In this document: positions 14,271 to 22,562 of the stretch, in pieces
How the letters are laid out: every line of letters starts with the position of its first letter
How positions within the stretch are numbered: position 1 is the stretch's first letter
Notes under the pieces: generated by a model
What the model saw: only the letters and a program-made list of their open reading frames with translations
Databases searched by the model: none
What the model was told of the DNA's origin: nothing
Program-made: the position numbers and the translations under genes
Assembly (NCBI GenBank): GCA_019119285.1
Contig: DWXJ01000007.1
Coordinates: 1-26,192, forward strand
Reading direction: 5' to 3'
Source: Merdimonas faecigallinarum
GTDB taxonomy: Bacteria; Bacillota; Clostridia; Lachnospirales; Lachnospiraceae
Length of the DNA: 26,192 nt

Positions 14271-15356
14271 ATGGATCAGAAATTAAGAGTTGGAATTTTA
14301 GGAGCAACAGGTATGGTAGGACAGAGATTTATTTCTCTTCTGGAGAACCATCCCTGGTTTGAGGTGGTAACGGTGGCTGCGAGTCCCCGTTCCGCAGGAA
14401 AGACGTATGAGGAGGCTGTAGGCGGACGGTGGAAAATGACCACTCCGATGCCGGAGGCAGTAAAGAACCTGATCGTTCACAATGTAAATGAAGTGGAAGA
14501 AGTGGCAAAGACAGTAGACTTTGTATTCAGTGCAGTTGATATGAGCAAGGATGAGATCCGGGCGATTGAAGAGGCTTATGCCAAGACAGAGACCCCGGTG
14601 ATGTCCAACAACAGCGCGCACCGCTGGACGCCGGACGTGCCGATGGTGATCCCGGAGATCAATATCGATCATTTTGACGTGATCGCCGACCAGAAGAAGA
14701 GACTGGGAACGACCAGAGGATTTATCGCTGTAAAGCCAAACTGCTCGATCCAGAGCTATGCGCCCTGTCTGGCTGCATGGAAGGAATTTGAACCCACAGA
14801 AGTGGTCGCAACTACATATCAGGCGATCTCCGGAGCAGGCAAGACCTTTAAGGACTGGCCGGAGATGGTGGAAAATATCATCCCCTATATCGGCGGAGAA
14901 GAGGAAAAGAGCGAACAGGAGCCGCTGCGGGTGCTGGGCCATATTGAGAACGGCCAGATCGTAAAGGCACAGGGGCCGAAGATCACCTGCCAGTGCGTGC
15001 GTGTTCCGGTGCTGAACGGCCATACGGCGGCAGTGTTTATCCGTTTTGCGAAAAAGCCGTCAAAAGAGGAACTGATCGAGAAGCTTACCAGCTACCGGGG
15101 ATTCCCGCAGGAGGCAAAGCTTCCAAGCGCGCCGGAGCAGTTCATCCGCTACATGGAAGAGGATGACCGTCCGCAGGTAAATCTGGACGTGGATTACGAA
15201 CACGGCATGGGAGTTTCCATCGGACGTCTCCGGGAAGACAGCATTTACGATTATAAATTTATCGGCCTTTCCCACAATACGATCCGCGGCGCGGCCGGCG
15301 GAGCAGTCCTGTGCGCGGAGGCCCTGACAGCCAAAGGTTATATTCAGGCAAAATAG
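14271..15356 (+). CDS. asd: Aspartate-semialdehyde dehydrogenase
   Basis: Asd reduces aspartyl phosphate to aspartate semialdehyde with NADPH, the branch point for lysine, threonine, methionine and diaminopimelate. The 361-residue product begins with the nucleotide-binding GILGATGMVGQRF. Active-site Cys158 lies in AVKPNCSIQSY and the catalytic His251 in VLNGHTAAVFIRF; QAISGAGK is also conserved. The length and PNCSIQ motif resemble the archaeal/fungal-like class rather than the E. coli class. AAGGAG at 14256-14261 supports the start. It lies 19 bases after argH. Confidence 0.97.
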   Translation: MDQKLRVGILGATGMVGQRFISLLENHPWFEVVTVAASPRSAGKTYEEAVGGRWKMTTPMPEAVKNLIVHNVNEVEEVAKTVDFVFSAVDMSKDEIRAIEEAYAKTETPVMSNNSAHRWTPDVPMVIPEINIDHFDVIADQKKRLGTTRGFIAVKPNCSIQSYAPCLAAWKEFEPTEVVATTYQAISGAGKTFKDWPEMVENIIPYIGGEEEKSEQEPLRVLGHIENGQIVKAQGPKITCQCVRVPVLNGHTAAVFIRFAKKPSKEELIEKLTSYRGFPQEAKLPSAPEQFIRYMEEDDRPQVNLDVDYEHGMGVSIGRLREDSIYDYKFIGLSHNTIRGAAGGAVLCAEALTAKGYIQAK

Positions 15357-15372
15357 CCATAAAGGAGTTCAC

Positions 15373-17490
15373 ATGGGAACAGAACGAATGAATTATACAC
15401 AGAACAGGGAGCTTTCCTGGCTGAAGTTTAATCAGCGGGTCCTGGAGGAAGCCAGGGATGAAACAGTACCGCTGCTGGAACGCATGAAGTTTGTAGCCAT
15501 CTTTACCAGCAACCTGGATGAGTTTTTTATGATCCGGGTGGGCAGTCTTTTTGATATGGCGCACACAGATGCGGATACCAGAGACAGCAGATCCGGGATG
15601 ACGCCCCGGGAGCAGCTGGAGCAGATCTTTGAAGCGGCGGCGCCTCTTTATAAGGAGAGGGACAAGACCTACGCGGAAATCAAGAAGCAGTTAAGCCCAT
15701 ACGGCATCTGCGGGCTGGATTATAAGGAATTAGAGCAGCAGGAGAAGAAATATGTAAAAAAATATTTCAAAGAACAGATCCTGCCGGTGCTGTCTCCGCA
15801 GATCGTGGACGCGAACCATCCGTTCCCCCATCTGTTGAATAAAGAGATTTATGTGACTGCAAATCTTACCCAGAAAAACAAGGGATCCAAGGAGGTCCAC
15901 ACCCTGGGCCTTGTCCCGGTTCCCCAGTTTATCTCGGATATTCTGTACCTTCCGGGACATGACATCCGTTATATCCGCATGGAAAAGGTGATCATGGAGT
16001 ATCTGAACCTGGTCTTTGACCAGTATGAGGTGTCCGAGGCGAACTACATCTGCGTGACCAGAAATGCGGACATCGCGCCGGACGATGAGTCTCTGGAGGT
16101 GACGGAGGATTTCCGCTACCTGATGAAGGAGACGCTCCACAAACGGCGCCGGATGGCGGTGGTAAGGCTGGAGACTGCAGAAAAGCTGAAACCGGAGATG
16201 GAAAAGTATTTCTGTGAGAAATTTAAGATTTCTCCGAAACAGATCTTCCGTACCAGGATGCCCATGAAGCTCTCCTACATCTTTTCAATCGCAGGAGACC
16301 TGCCGGATTCCATGAAGCGGTCTTTGGTTTACCCGCCCTTTGTGCCCCAGGATTCCTGCCATGTGCAGGACGGCAGCATGATGAAGCAGATCCGCAAAAA
16401 GGATATCCTTCTGTTTTATCCGTATGAGAGTATGAATCCCTTCCTGCGGCTGATCAAGGAGGCGGCTTACGATCCCAATGTATTGACCATCAAGATCACC
16501 ATTTACCGTCTGGCCAGAAAGGCAAGACTGGTGGAATACCTCTGCGCCGCAGCGGAAAATGGCAAGGAGGTTACAGTTCTCATTGAACTGCGGGCCCGGT
16601 TTGATGAACAGAATAACATCGAGTGGTCGGAGCGGATGGAGGAAGCCGGTATCCGGGTGATCTATGGAATGGAGGGCTATAAGGTCCATTCCAAGATCTG
16701 TCTGATCACCAGCCGGAACCGGAACGATATCCAGTATATCACGCAGATCGGAACCGGGAATTATAATGAAAAGACAGCGGCCATGTACACAGATCTTTCG
16801 CTGATGACGGCGGATCCACAGATCGGCCGGGACGCGTCGGAATTCTTTAAAAACATGTCGATCGGCAATCTGAACGGAGTTTATCAGAACCTGATCGTGT
16901 CGCCTACGTCATTGAAGCCTAATATCCTTCGTCTGATCGACGAGGAGATTGCCAAAGGCGAGAATGGGCGGATCGTGATGAAGATGAATTCTCTGACGGA
17001 TGTGGATTTCATCGAGAAGATCTCAAAGGCTTCCTGTGCAGGCGTCAAGATCGATCTGATCGTCCGGGGCATCTGCTGCATCCTTCCGGGCATTCCGGGC
17101 TATACCGAGAATATCCGGGTAATGAGCATTGTAGGAAGATATCTGGAGCATCCCAGGATCTTCTGCTTCGGGACAGGGGCAGAACAGAAGATCTACATCG
17201 GTTCTGCTGATATGATGACGCGGAATACAGAGAAGCGGGTGGAGGTGGCCTGTCCGATCCTGGACAAAGACATCCGAAACCAGGTCAATCACTACATGAA
17301 AGTCATGCTCAGTGATAATGTAAAAGCCAGGGTGCTGCAAAGCGACGGCACCTACAGAAAGAAAAAGGCGTCCCAGCCCTTCATAGATTCCCAGGCAGTA
17401 TTTATGGAGGAAGCGCTGCACGCAAAGAAGGAAGCTCCGGAGAAGAAAGAGACCTTCCTTCAGAAACTGGCAGGCCTTTTTCGCGGATAA
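15373..17490 (+). CDS. ppk1: Polyphosphate kinase 1
   Basis: PPK1 makes inorganic polyphosphate from ATP through a phosphohistidine intermediate. The 705-residue product has the family N terminus NRELSWLKFNQRVLEEA, FTSNLDEFFMIRVG, and the phospholipase D-like catalytic part. His439 in YKVHSKICLI corresponds to the autophosphorylated histidine (His435 in E. coli), and GTGNYNEKTA follows. His593 in EHPRIFCFG matches the second active-site histidine. AAAGGAG at 15361-15367 supports ATG 15373. It sits between asd and topB, with short gaps on both sides. Confidence 0.97.
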   Translation: MGTERMNYTQNRELSWLKFNQRVLEEARDETVPLLERMKFVAIFTSNLDEFFMIRVGSLFDMAHTDADTRDSRSGMTPREQLEQIFEAAAPLYKERDKTYAEIKKQLSPYGICGLDYKELEQQEKKYVKKYFKEQILPVLSPQIVDANHPFPHLLNKEIYVTANLTQKNKGSKEVHTLGLVPVPQFISDILYLPGHDIRYIRMEKVIMEYLNLVFDQYEVSEANYICVTRNADIAPDDESLEVTEDFRYLMKETLHKRRRMAVVRLETAEKLKPEMEKYFCEKFKISPKQIFRTRMPMKLSYIFSIAGDLPDSMKRSLVYPPFVPQDSCHVQDGSMMKQIRKKDILLFYPYESMNPFLRLIKEAAYDPNVLTIKITIYRLARKARLVEYLCAAAENGKEVTVLIELRARFDEQNNIEWSERMEEAGIRVIYGMEGYKVHSKICLITSRNRNDIQYITQIGTGNYNEKTAAMYTDLSLMTADPQIGRDASEFFKNMSIGNLNGVYQNLIVSPTSLKPNILRLIDEEIAKGENGRIVMKMNSLTDVDFIEKISKASCAGVKIDLIVRGICCILPGIPGYTENIRVMSIVGRYLEHPRIFCFGTGAEQKIYIGSADMMTRNTEKRVEVACPILDKDIRNQVNHYMKVMLSDNVKARVLQSDGTYRKKKASQPFIDSQAVFMEEALHAKKEAPEKKETFLQKLAGLFRG

Positions 17491-17511
17491 AGGAGTATAC
17501 AGATAAAATCT

Positions 17512-19539
17512 ATGGGGAAATCAGTCTACATTGCCGAAAAGCCCAGTGTGGCGCAGGAGTTTGCAAAGGCATTGAAGCTAAAAACTAAAAGACAGGACGG
17601 ATACCTGGAAGGAGACGACGCTATTGTGACCTGGTGCGTCGGACACCTGGTGACCATGAGTTATCCGGAAGCCTATGATCCCGGTTTGAAAAGGTGGAGT
17701 CTTACGACTCTGCCTTTTATACCGGATACCTTCCGGTACGAGGTGATCCCTGCAACGGCAAAACAGTTCCGGATCGTTGCAGGGATCCTGAACCGGCCGG
17801 ACGTGGACACCATCTATGTCTGCACTGATTCCGGGCGGGAAGGAGAGTATATCTACCGTCTGGTAGAGCAGGAGGCCGGCGTCCGGGGCAAGAACAGAAA
17901 GCGGGTCTGGATCGACTCCCAGACAGAGGAAGAGATCCTGCGGGGCATCCGGGAAGCAAAAGACCTGAAAGAATACGACAATCTGTCTGCCTCCGCCTAT
18001 CTTAGGGCCAAGGAAGACTATCTCATGGGCATTAATTTTTCCAGGCTTCTGACCATTAAGTACGGCAACAGTATCGCGAATTATCTGAACACCAGGTATT
18101 CGGTGGTTTCTGTGGGCAGGGTTATGACCTGTGTGCTGGGCATGGTGGTGAGAAGGGAACGCCAGATCCGGGAATTTGTCCAGACGCCGTTTTACCGGGT
18201 GACCGGGCAGTTCGGGGAGGCAGGTCATACCTTTGAGGGAGAGTGGCGCGCAGTCAAAGGCTCCCGCTGGTTTGAATCCTTTGATCTTTATAAGGAAAAT
18301 GGATTCAAGGAAGAGGAAAAGGCCAGGGAACTGATCCGGTATCTGACGGAGGAACCTCCGGTTACAGGGACGGTCACTGCGACAGAGAAAAAGAAAGAAA
18401 AGAAATATGCGCCGCTTCTTTTTAACCTGGCGGAGCTGCAGAATGAATGTTCCAGGAGATTTAAGATCAGCCCGGATGAGACGTTAAGGATCGTACAGGA
18501 GCTTTATGAGAAGAAGCTGGTCACCTATCCCAGAACAGATGCCAGGGTTTTATCCTCTGCAGTGGCCAAAGAGATCCACAAAAACCTGAACGGCCTGATG
18601 AAGTATGAGCCTGCGGGTCCGTTTCTTCAGGATATCCTTGCTCTTGGCTCTTATAAAGGACTTGCAAAGACCCGGTACGTAGACGATAAACAGATCACGG
18701 ACCACTATGCCATCATTCCCACCGGACAGGGCATCAGCGCGTTAAAGGCGGTTCCCCGTCTGTCCGTGCAGGTCTATGATGTGATCGTGCGGAGATTTTT
18801 GAGTGTCTTTTATCCGCCCGCCGTGTACCAGAAGGTATCTCTGACCGTACAGGTCCGGGGAGAATCCTTTTTCGCAAGCTTTAAAGTTCTTCTGGAGGAA
18901 GGGTATCTCAAAGCCGCGGGAAAACCGGAAGAAGAAAAAAGTGTTGACGATGCATTTTGGACCGCGATACAATCAATAAGGAAGGGAAGCACCCTTCCGG
19001 TCCAGGCCCTGGAGATCAAAGAGGGAAAAACCTCTCCGCCAAAGCGTTATAATTCAGGATCCCTGATCCTTGCCATGGAAAATGCCGGGCAGCTGATCGA
19101 GGACGAGGAACTCCGTTCCCAGATCAAGGGAAGCGGGATCGGCACCAGCGCTACCAGAGGAGAGATCTTGAAAAAGCTGTTTCATAATCAGTATCTGGCT
19201 CTGAATAAAAAGACGCAGATCGTAACACCTACCCTTCAGGGAGAGATGATCTATGACGTGGTGGATCATTCCATCCGTTCGCTTTTGAATCCGGAGCTGA
19301 CAGCAAGCTGGGAAAAAGGTCTGACCTATGTGGCGGACGGGGAGATCACCCAGGAAGAATACATGCAGAAGCTGGACCAGTTTATCATCAGCCGCACAGA
19401 GGGCGTGAAGAACCTTCACAACGAAGGGCAGCTTCGGGCCTGCTATGACAAAGCGGCGGCCTATTATAAGAAACCATCTGCAGCGGGGCGGAGCGCTTCG
19501 CGCGGCAGAGGGGGAAAAAAGAAAAGGAGTGAGCAGTAG
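17512..19539 (+). CDS. topB: DNA topoisomerase III
   Basis: A type IA topoisomerase that decatenates and relaxes single-strand-containing DNA. The 675-residue product begins MGKSVYIAEKPSVAQEFA (toprim Glu9). The toprim acidic motif reads TDSGREGE, with Asp106 and Glu110; Gly108 stands where E. coli TopB has a second Asp. The catalytic tyrosine is Tyr339 in LVTYPRTDAR, and GSGIGTSATRGEILKKL is conserved downstream. The last 20 residues form a basic tail (RSASRGRGGKKKRSEQ) with no zinc finger. The only good ribosome binding site, AAAGGAG at 17489-17495, is 16 bases before the ATG, longer than usual, and no other start is in frame. No conjugation genes surround it, so it looks chromosomal. Confidence 0.96.
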   Translation: MGKSVYIAEKPSVAQEFAKALKLKTKRQDGYLEGDDAIVTWCVGHLVTMSYPEAYDPGLKRWSLTTLPFIPDTFRYEVIPATAKQFRIVAGILNRPDVDTIYVCTDSGREGEYIYRLVEQEAGVRGKNRKRVWIDSQTEEEILRGIREAKDLKEYDNLSASAYLRAKEDYLMGINFSRLLTIKYGNSIANYLNTRYSVVSVGRVMTCVLGMVVRRERQIREFVQTPFYRVTGQFGEAGHTFEGEWRAVKGSRWFESFDLYKENGFKEEEKARELIRYLTEEPPVTGTVTATEKKKEKKYAPLLFNLAELQNECSRRFKISPDETLRIVQELYEKKLVTYPRTDARVLSSAVAKEIHKNLNGLMKYEPAGPFLQDILALGSYKGLAKTRYVDDKQITDHYAIIPTGQGISALKAVPRLSVQVYDVIVRRFLSVFYPPAVYQKVSLTVQVRGESFFASFKVLLEEGYLKAAGKPEEEKSVDDAFWTAIQSIRKGSTLPVQALEIKEGKTSPPKRYNSGSLILAMENAGQLIEDEELRSQIKGSGIGTSATRGEILKKLFHNQYLALNKKTQIVTPTLQGEMIYDVVDHSIRSLLNPELTASWEKGLTYVADGEITQEEYMQKLDQFIISRTEGVKNLHNEGQLRACYDKAAAYYKKPSAAGRSASRGRGGKKKRSEQ

Positions 19540-19542
19540 ACT

Positions 19543-20208
19543 ATGAAGGAATTAACAGTAGACGCGTTATACACCCTGGAAGAGACAATTGCAAAAGACA
19601 TTTTTGCAGGGGTGGATTATCCGTGGGAGGTACTTCCGAAGATCCATGATTTTATCCTGGAACTTGGCAGCACCCTTCCGGAAGAAGAATACGAGAAGGT
19701 CGGAGAAGACGTGTGGATCGCAAGATCAGCCAATGTATTTCCGTCCGCCTATATCCACGGGCCGGCGATCATCGGGAAGAACGCGGAGGTACGCCACTGT
19801 GCTTTTATCCGTGGAAACGCGATCGTGGGCGAAGGGGCGGTAGTCGGTAATTCCACAGAGTTGAAAAATGTGATCCTTTTTAATAAAGTACAAGTTCCGC
19901 ATTACAATTATGTGGGTGATTCCATTCTCGGCTATAAGGCGCATATGGGCGCAGGCTCCATTACCTCTAATGTGAAATCCGACAAAAAGCTGGTAGTGCT
20001 TAAGACCCCGGAAGGACCGGTTGAGACAGGCATGAAGAAATTCGGCGCCATGTTAGGCGACGAGGTGGAGGTAGGCTGCGGCACTGTCCTGAATCCGGGA
20101 AGTGTTGTGGGAAAGAAATCCAATATTTATCCGCTTTCCAGTGTGCGCGGATTTGTGCCTGCGGAAAGCATTTACAAGAAACAGGGAGAGATCGTAGAGA
20201 AGCAGTAG
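19543..20208 (+). CDS. Left-handed beta-helix (hexapeptide-repeat) nucleotidyltransferase/acyltransferase-like protein
   Basis: A 221-residue protein built from hexapeptide repeats, seen as runs such as ANVFPSAYIHGPAIIGKNAE, AIVGEGAVVGNST and NYVGDSILGYKAHMGAGSI. Proteins of this type in Clostridia are often labelled UDP-N-acetylglucosamine pyrophosphorylase-like because they resemble the C-terminal half of GlmU. No N-terminal pyrophosphorylase motif (LAAGxGTRM type) is present, so it cannot be a complete GlmU. An acyl- or sugar-transfer role is plausible but untested. It starts four bases after the topB stop, with AAGGAG inside the end of topB. Confidence 0.75.
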   Translation: MKELTVDALYTLEETIAKDIFAGVDYPWEVLPKIHDFILELGSTLPEEEYEKVGEDVWIARSANVFPSAYIHGPAIIGKNAEVRHCAFIRGNAIVGEGAVVGNSTELKNVILFNKVQVPHYNYVGDSILGYKAHMGAGSITSNVKSDKKLVVLKTPEGPVETGMKKFGAMLGDEVEVGCGTVLNPGSVVGKKSNIYPLSSVRGFVPAESIYKKQGEIVEKQ

Positions 20209-20226
20209 CAGAAAGGACGGACGGTC

Positions 20227-20709
20227 ATGAGTGAAATGGAATATGTAACCTTTGAGATGGAAAAAGCAAAACATATCGCGCTGGTAGCCCACGATGGAAA
20301 GAAAAAAGAGATGGTGGAATGGTGCGACAGGAACAAAGAGATCCTGAAAGGCCACTTTTTATGCGGCACCGGTACGACGGCCCGTCTGATCTCGGAGAAG
20401 ACGGGACTGCCGGTGAAGGGCTATAACAGCGGTCCCTTAGGCGGCGACCAGCAGATCGGCGCCAAGATTGTGGAGGGGCAGATTGATTTTATGGTGTTTC
20501 TCTGGGATCCGCTGGAAGCACAGCCCCATGACCCGGATGTGAAGGCCCTGCTGCGGATCGCTGTGGTCTATGATATCCCGGTGGCAAATAACCTGGCTAC
20601 GGCAGATTTCCTGCTCCACTCAGAATATATGGGAAAACCCTATGCCAGAAAGGTGCAGAATTTTAATCTGACGGTACAGCAGAGAGTGGAGAAAATGAAA
20701 GAAGAGTAA
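20227..20709 (+). CDS. mgsA: Methylglyoxal synthase
   Basis: MgsA converts dihydroxyacetone phosphate to methylglyoxal and phosphate, a bypass of lower glycolysis used when sugar phosphates build up. The 160-residue product shows IALVAHDGKKKEM, the phosphate-binding CGTGTTARLI, SGPLGGDQQIG with the catalytic Asp, FLWDPLEAQPHDPDVKALLR, and VANNLATADFLL, all hallmark stretches. It is the last gene of the queH-mgsA run and is followed directly by a strong terminator. Confidence 0.97.
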   Translation: MSEMEYVTFEMEKAKHIALVAHDGKKKEMVEWCDRNKEILKGHFLCGTGTTARLISEKTGLPVKGYNSGPLGGDQQIGAKIVEGQIDFMVFLWDPLEAQPHDPDVKALLRIAVVYDIPVANNLATADFLLHSEYMGKPYARKVQNFNLTVQQRVEKMKEE

Positions 20710-20746
20710 AAAAGAGAGGGCGTGCCAGGTCACGCTCTCTTTTTTT
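20708..20746 (+). terminator. Intrinsic terminator after mgsA
   Basis: AGAGAG pairs with CTCTCT and CGTG with CACG, with a two-base GG bulge and loop CCAGGT, followed by seven or more Ts at 20740-20746. Confidence 0.88.
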
Positions 20747-20791
20747 AGAAACATTTCTGAACAATATGGAAAATAAATATAGAAAAGAAAG

Positions 20792-20820
20792 TTGACACAG
20801 AAACGGTTCTGTGTTATATT
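20792..20820 (+). promoter_or_regulatory. Symporter promoter with an operator between -35 and -10
   Basis: A perfect TTGACA at 20792-20797, a 17-base spacer and TATATT at 20815-20820. A perfect inverted repeat, ACACAGAA-ACGG-TTCTGTGT (20795-20814), fills the spacer and overlaps the end of the -35 box. A protein bound there would block RNA polymerase, so this is a likely repressor operator. No regulator gene lies next to it. Confidence 0.82.
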
Positions 20821-20833
20821 TTTGACCAGAAAC

Positions 20834-20870
20834 TTTCGCGCTTTAAAGCGCAACGGTTTAAAGTGCGAAA
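20834..20870 (+). promoter_or_regulatory. Leader palindromes upstream of the symporter
   Basis: TTTCGCGCTTTAAA (20834-20847) pairs with TTTAAAGTGCGAAA (20857-20870) with one G-T pair and a 9-base loop. Inside it, GCGCTTTAAAGCGC (20838-20851) is a perfect 14-base palindrome of its own. The TTTAAAG core therefore occurs twice in tandem. It lies in the predicted 5' untranslated region and could be a second operator or an RNA hairpin. Confidence 0.6.
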
Positions 20871-20903
20871 AAACACAACAACAAAGAAAGAAGAGGAATC
20901 GTT

Positions 20904-22433
20904 ATGACAGTTAAAATTGTATTGCTGGTAATCTTTTTTGCAGTGATGGCAGCCGTGGGGATCTATTCCAGAAGGCATGCCATGAGCGTAGACGGATTCG
21001 TGCTGGGCGGCCGTTCGGTGGGGCCCTGGCTGACTGCTTTTGCTTATGGGACCTCTTATTTTTCTGCAGTTGTGTTTGTAGGCTATGCCGGACAGTTTGG
21101 ATGGAAATACGGCCTTTCCAGTACCTGGATCGGGATCGGGAACGCGGTGATCGGAAGTCTTCTTGCATGGGTTGTGTTAGGACGGCGCACCAAGGTGATG
21201 ACGCAGCATCTGAATTCCCGGACCATGCCCGACTTTTTCGGAGAGCGATATGGGAGCAAAGCGTTAAAGACCGCGGCTTCTGCCATTGTATTTATTTTCC
21301 TGGTGCCGTATACCGCTTCCATCTACAATGGATTATCCCGGCTTTTTGAGATGGCTTTTCATGTTCCCTATGCCTGGTGCGTGGTGGGGATGGCCGTTTT
21401 TACCGGGATCTATGTGATCCTGGGAGGATACATGGCAACAGCCATCAATGATTTTATCCAGGGCATTATTATGCTGGCCGGCATTGTGATCGTGATCGGC
21501 GCGGTCCTTTCCGGGCAGGGGGGATTTCTGGAGGCAGTGCAGAAGATGGCGCAGATCCCCAGCGATGTGCCGGTGACACTGGGACAGCCCGGAGCCTTTA
21601 CCTCCTTTTTCGGACCGGATCCGGTGAACCTGCTGGGAGTCGTGATCCTGACGTCTCTTGGAACCTGGGGACTGCCGCAGATGATCGGTAAATTTTATGC
21701 GATCAAGGATGAAAAATCCATCAATACCGGAACAGTGATCTCTACCATATTTGCGGTGGTGGTGTCCGGCGGATGCTATTTTCTGGGCGGTTTTGCAAGA
21801 ATCTTTGACGATCCGGCCATTTACGACGGCTCCGGAAATGTGATCTATGACAGTATCATTCCTCATATGTTATCGGCCCTGCCGGATCTTCTGATCGGGA
21901 TCGTAGTGGTGCTGGTGCTGTCCGCATCCATGTCCACGCTGGCGTCTCTGGTGCTGACTTCCAGTTCCACACTGACGCTGGACTTTTTAAAAGAGAACCT
22001 GTGCAGACGGATGGAGGACAGAAAGCTGATCCGGGTCATGCAGGTCCTGATCGTGTTCTTTATCGCAGTTTCCGTACTTCTGGCGCTGAATCCTCCTGCA
22101 TTTATCGCCCAGCTGATGGGGATATCATGGGGAGCGCTGGCTGGATCCTTCCTGGCGCCCTTCCTCTACGGGCTGTACTGGAAGCGAACGACCAGCACAG
22201 CTGTGTGGGCCAGCTTTGTGACCGGCGTGGGGATCACCACCGTCAACCTCTTTGTGCCGTTTATTGAGTCTCCGATCAACGCAGGAGCGGCGGCCATGCT
22301 GGCAGGTCTTCTGGTGGTGCCGGTGGTGAGTCTGGTGACGAAAAAGCCGGATCCGGAGATCACGGATGGTATCTTTGCATGCTATGAAGAAAAGGTAACG
22401 ATTACGAAAAAACGGTCATTGGAACAGGATTAA
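20904..22433 (+). CDS. Sodium:solute symporter (SSS family, PutP/PanF-like)
   Basis: A 509-residue membrane protein with about 13 hydrophobic spans. The N-terminal half has the family pattern FVLGGRSVGPWLTAFAYGTSYFSAVVFVGYAG, then TMPDFFGERYGSKALK and GGYMATAINDFIQG, as in sodium-coupled proline and pantothenate transporters. The later ASMSTLASLVLTSSSTLTLDFL stretch carries the Ser/Thr residues expected near a sodium site. The substrate is not clear. AGAGGA lies upstream of ATG 20904. It has its own promoter, an operator-like repeat and a terminator, so it is a single-gene unit whose substrate probably controls it through an unseen repressor. Confidence 0.93.
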   Translation: MTVKIVLLVIFFAVMAAVGIYSRRHAMSVDGFVLGGRSVGPWLTAFAYGTSYFSAVVFVGYAGQFGWKYGLSSTWIGIGNAVIGSLLAWVVLGRRTKVMTQHLNSRTMPDFFGERYGSKALKTAASAIVFIFLVPYTASIYNGLSRLFEMAFHVPYAWCVVGMAVFTGIYVILGGYMATAINDFIQGIIMLAGIVIVIGAVLSGQGGFLEAVQKMAQIPSDVPVTLGQPGAFTSFFGPDPVNLLGVVILTSLGTWGLPQMIGKFYAIKDEKSINTGTVISTIFAVVVSGGCYFLGGFARIFDDPAIYDGSGNVIYDSIIPHMLSALPDLLIGIVVVLVLSASMSTLASLVLTSSSTLTLDFLKENLCRRMEDRKLIRVMQVLIVFFIAVSVLLALNPPAFIAQLMGISWGALAGSFLAPFLYGLYWKRTTSTAVWASFVTGVGITTVNLFVPFIESPINAGAAAMLAGLLVVPVVSLVTKKPDPEITDGIFACYEEKVTITKKRSLEQD

Positions 22434-22441
22434 GATAGATC

Positions 22442-22480
22442 AAGGAAAGTGATTAAAAACACCACTTTCCTTTTTCTTTT
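22442..22480 (+). terminator. Intrinsic terminator after the symporter
   Basis: AAGGAAAGTG (22442-22451) pairs perfectly with CACTTTCCTT (22463-22472), followed by a T-rich run to 22480. Confidence 0.88.
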
Positions 22481-22484
22481 ATCT

Positions 22485-22510
22485 GTGTTAGGATAAAGAA
22501 GTGTTAAAAT
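22485..22510 (+). promoter_or_regulatory. leuA promoter region with a GTGTTA direct repeat
   Basis: TAAAAT at 22505-22510 is a good -10 box, but no convincing -35 is seen at the right distance, as expected of a promoter that needs an activator. GTGTTA occurs at 22485-22490 and again at 22501-22506, 16 bases apart, in the -35 to -10 region. The leader is about 45 bases, too short for a T-box or a leucine attenuator. Confidence 0.45.
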
Positions 22511-22562
22511 ATGACAATAAAATTGATGATTATTGTTTGGGATAGAAAGAGAGGTTGTGTAC

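Noticed and set aside
17512..19539. topB as the mark of an integrative conjugative element
   Set aside because: The neighbours are ppk, mgsA and other metabolic genes; no relaxase, coupling protein or type IV secretion gene is present.
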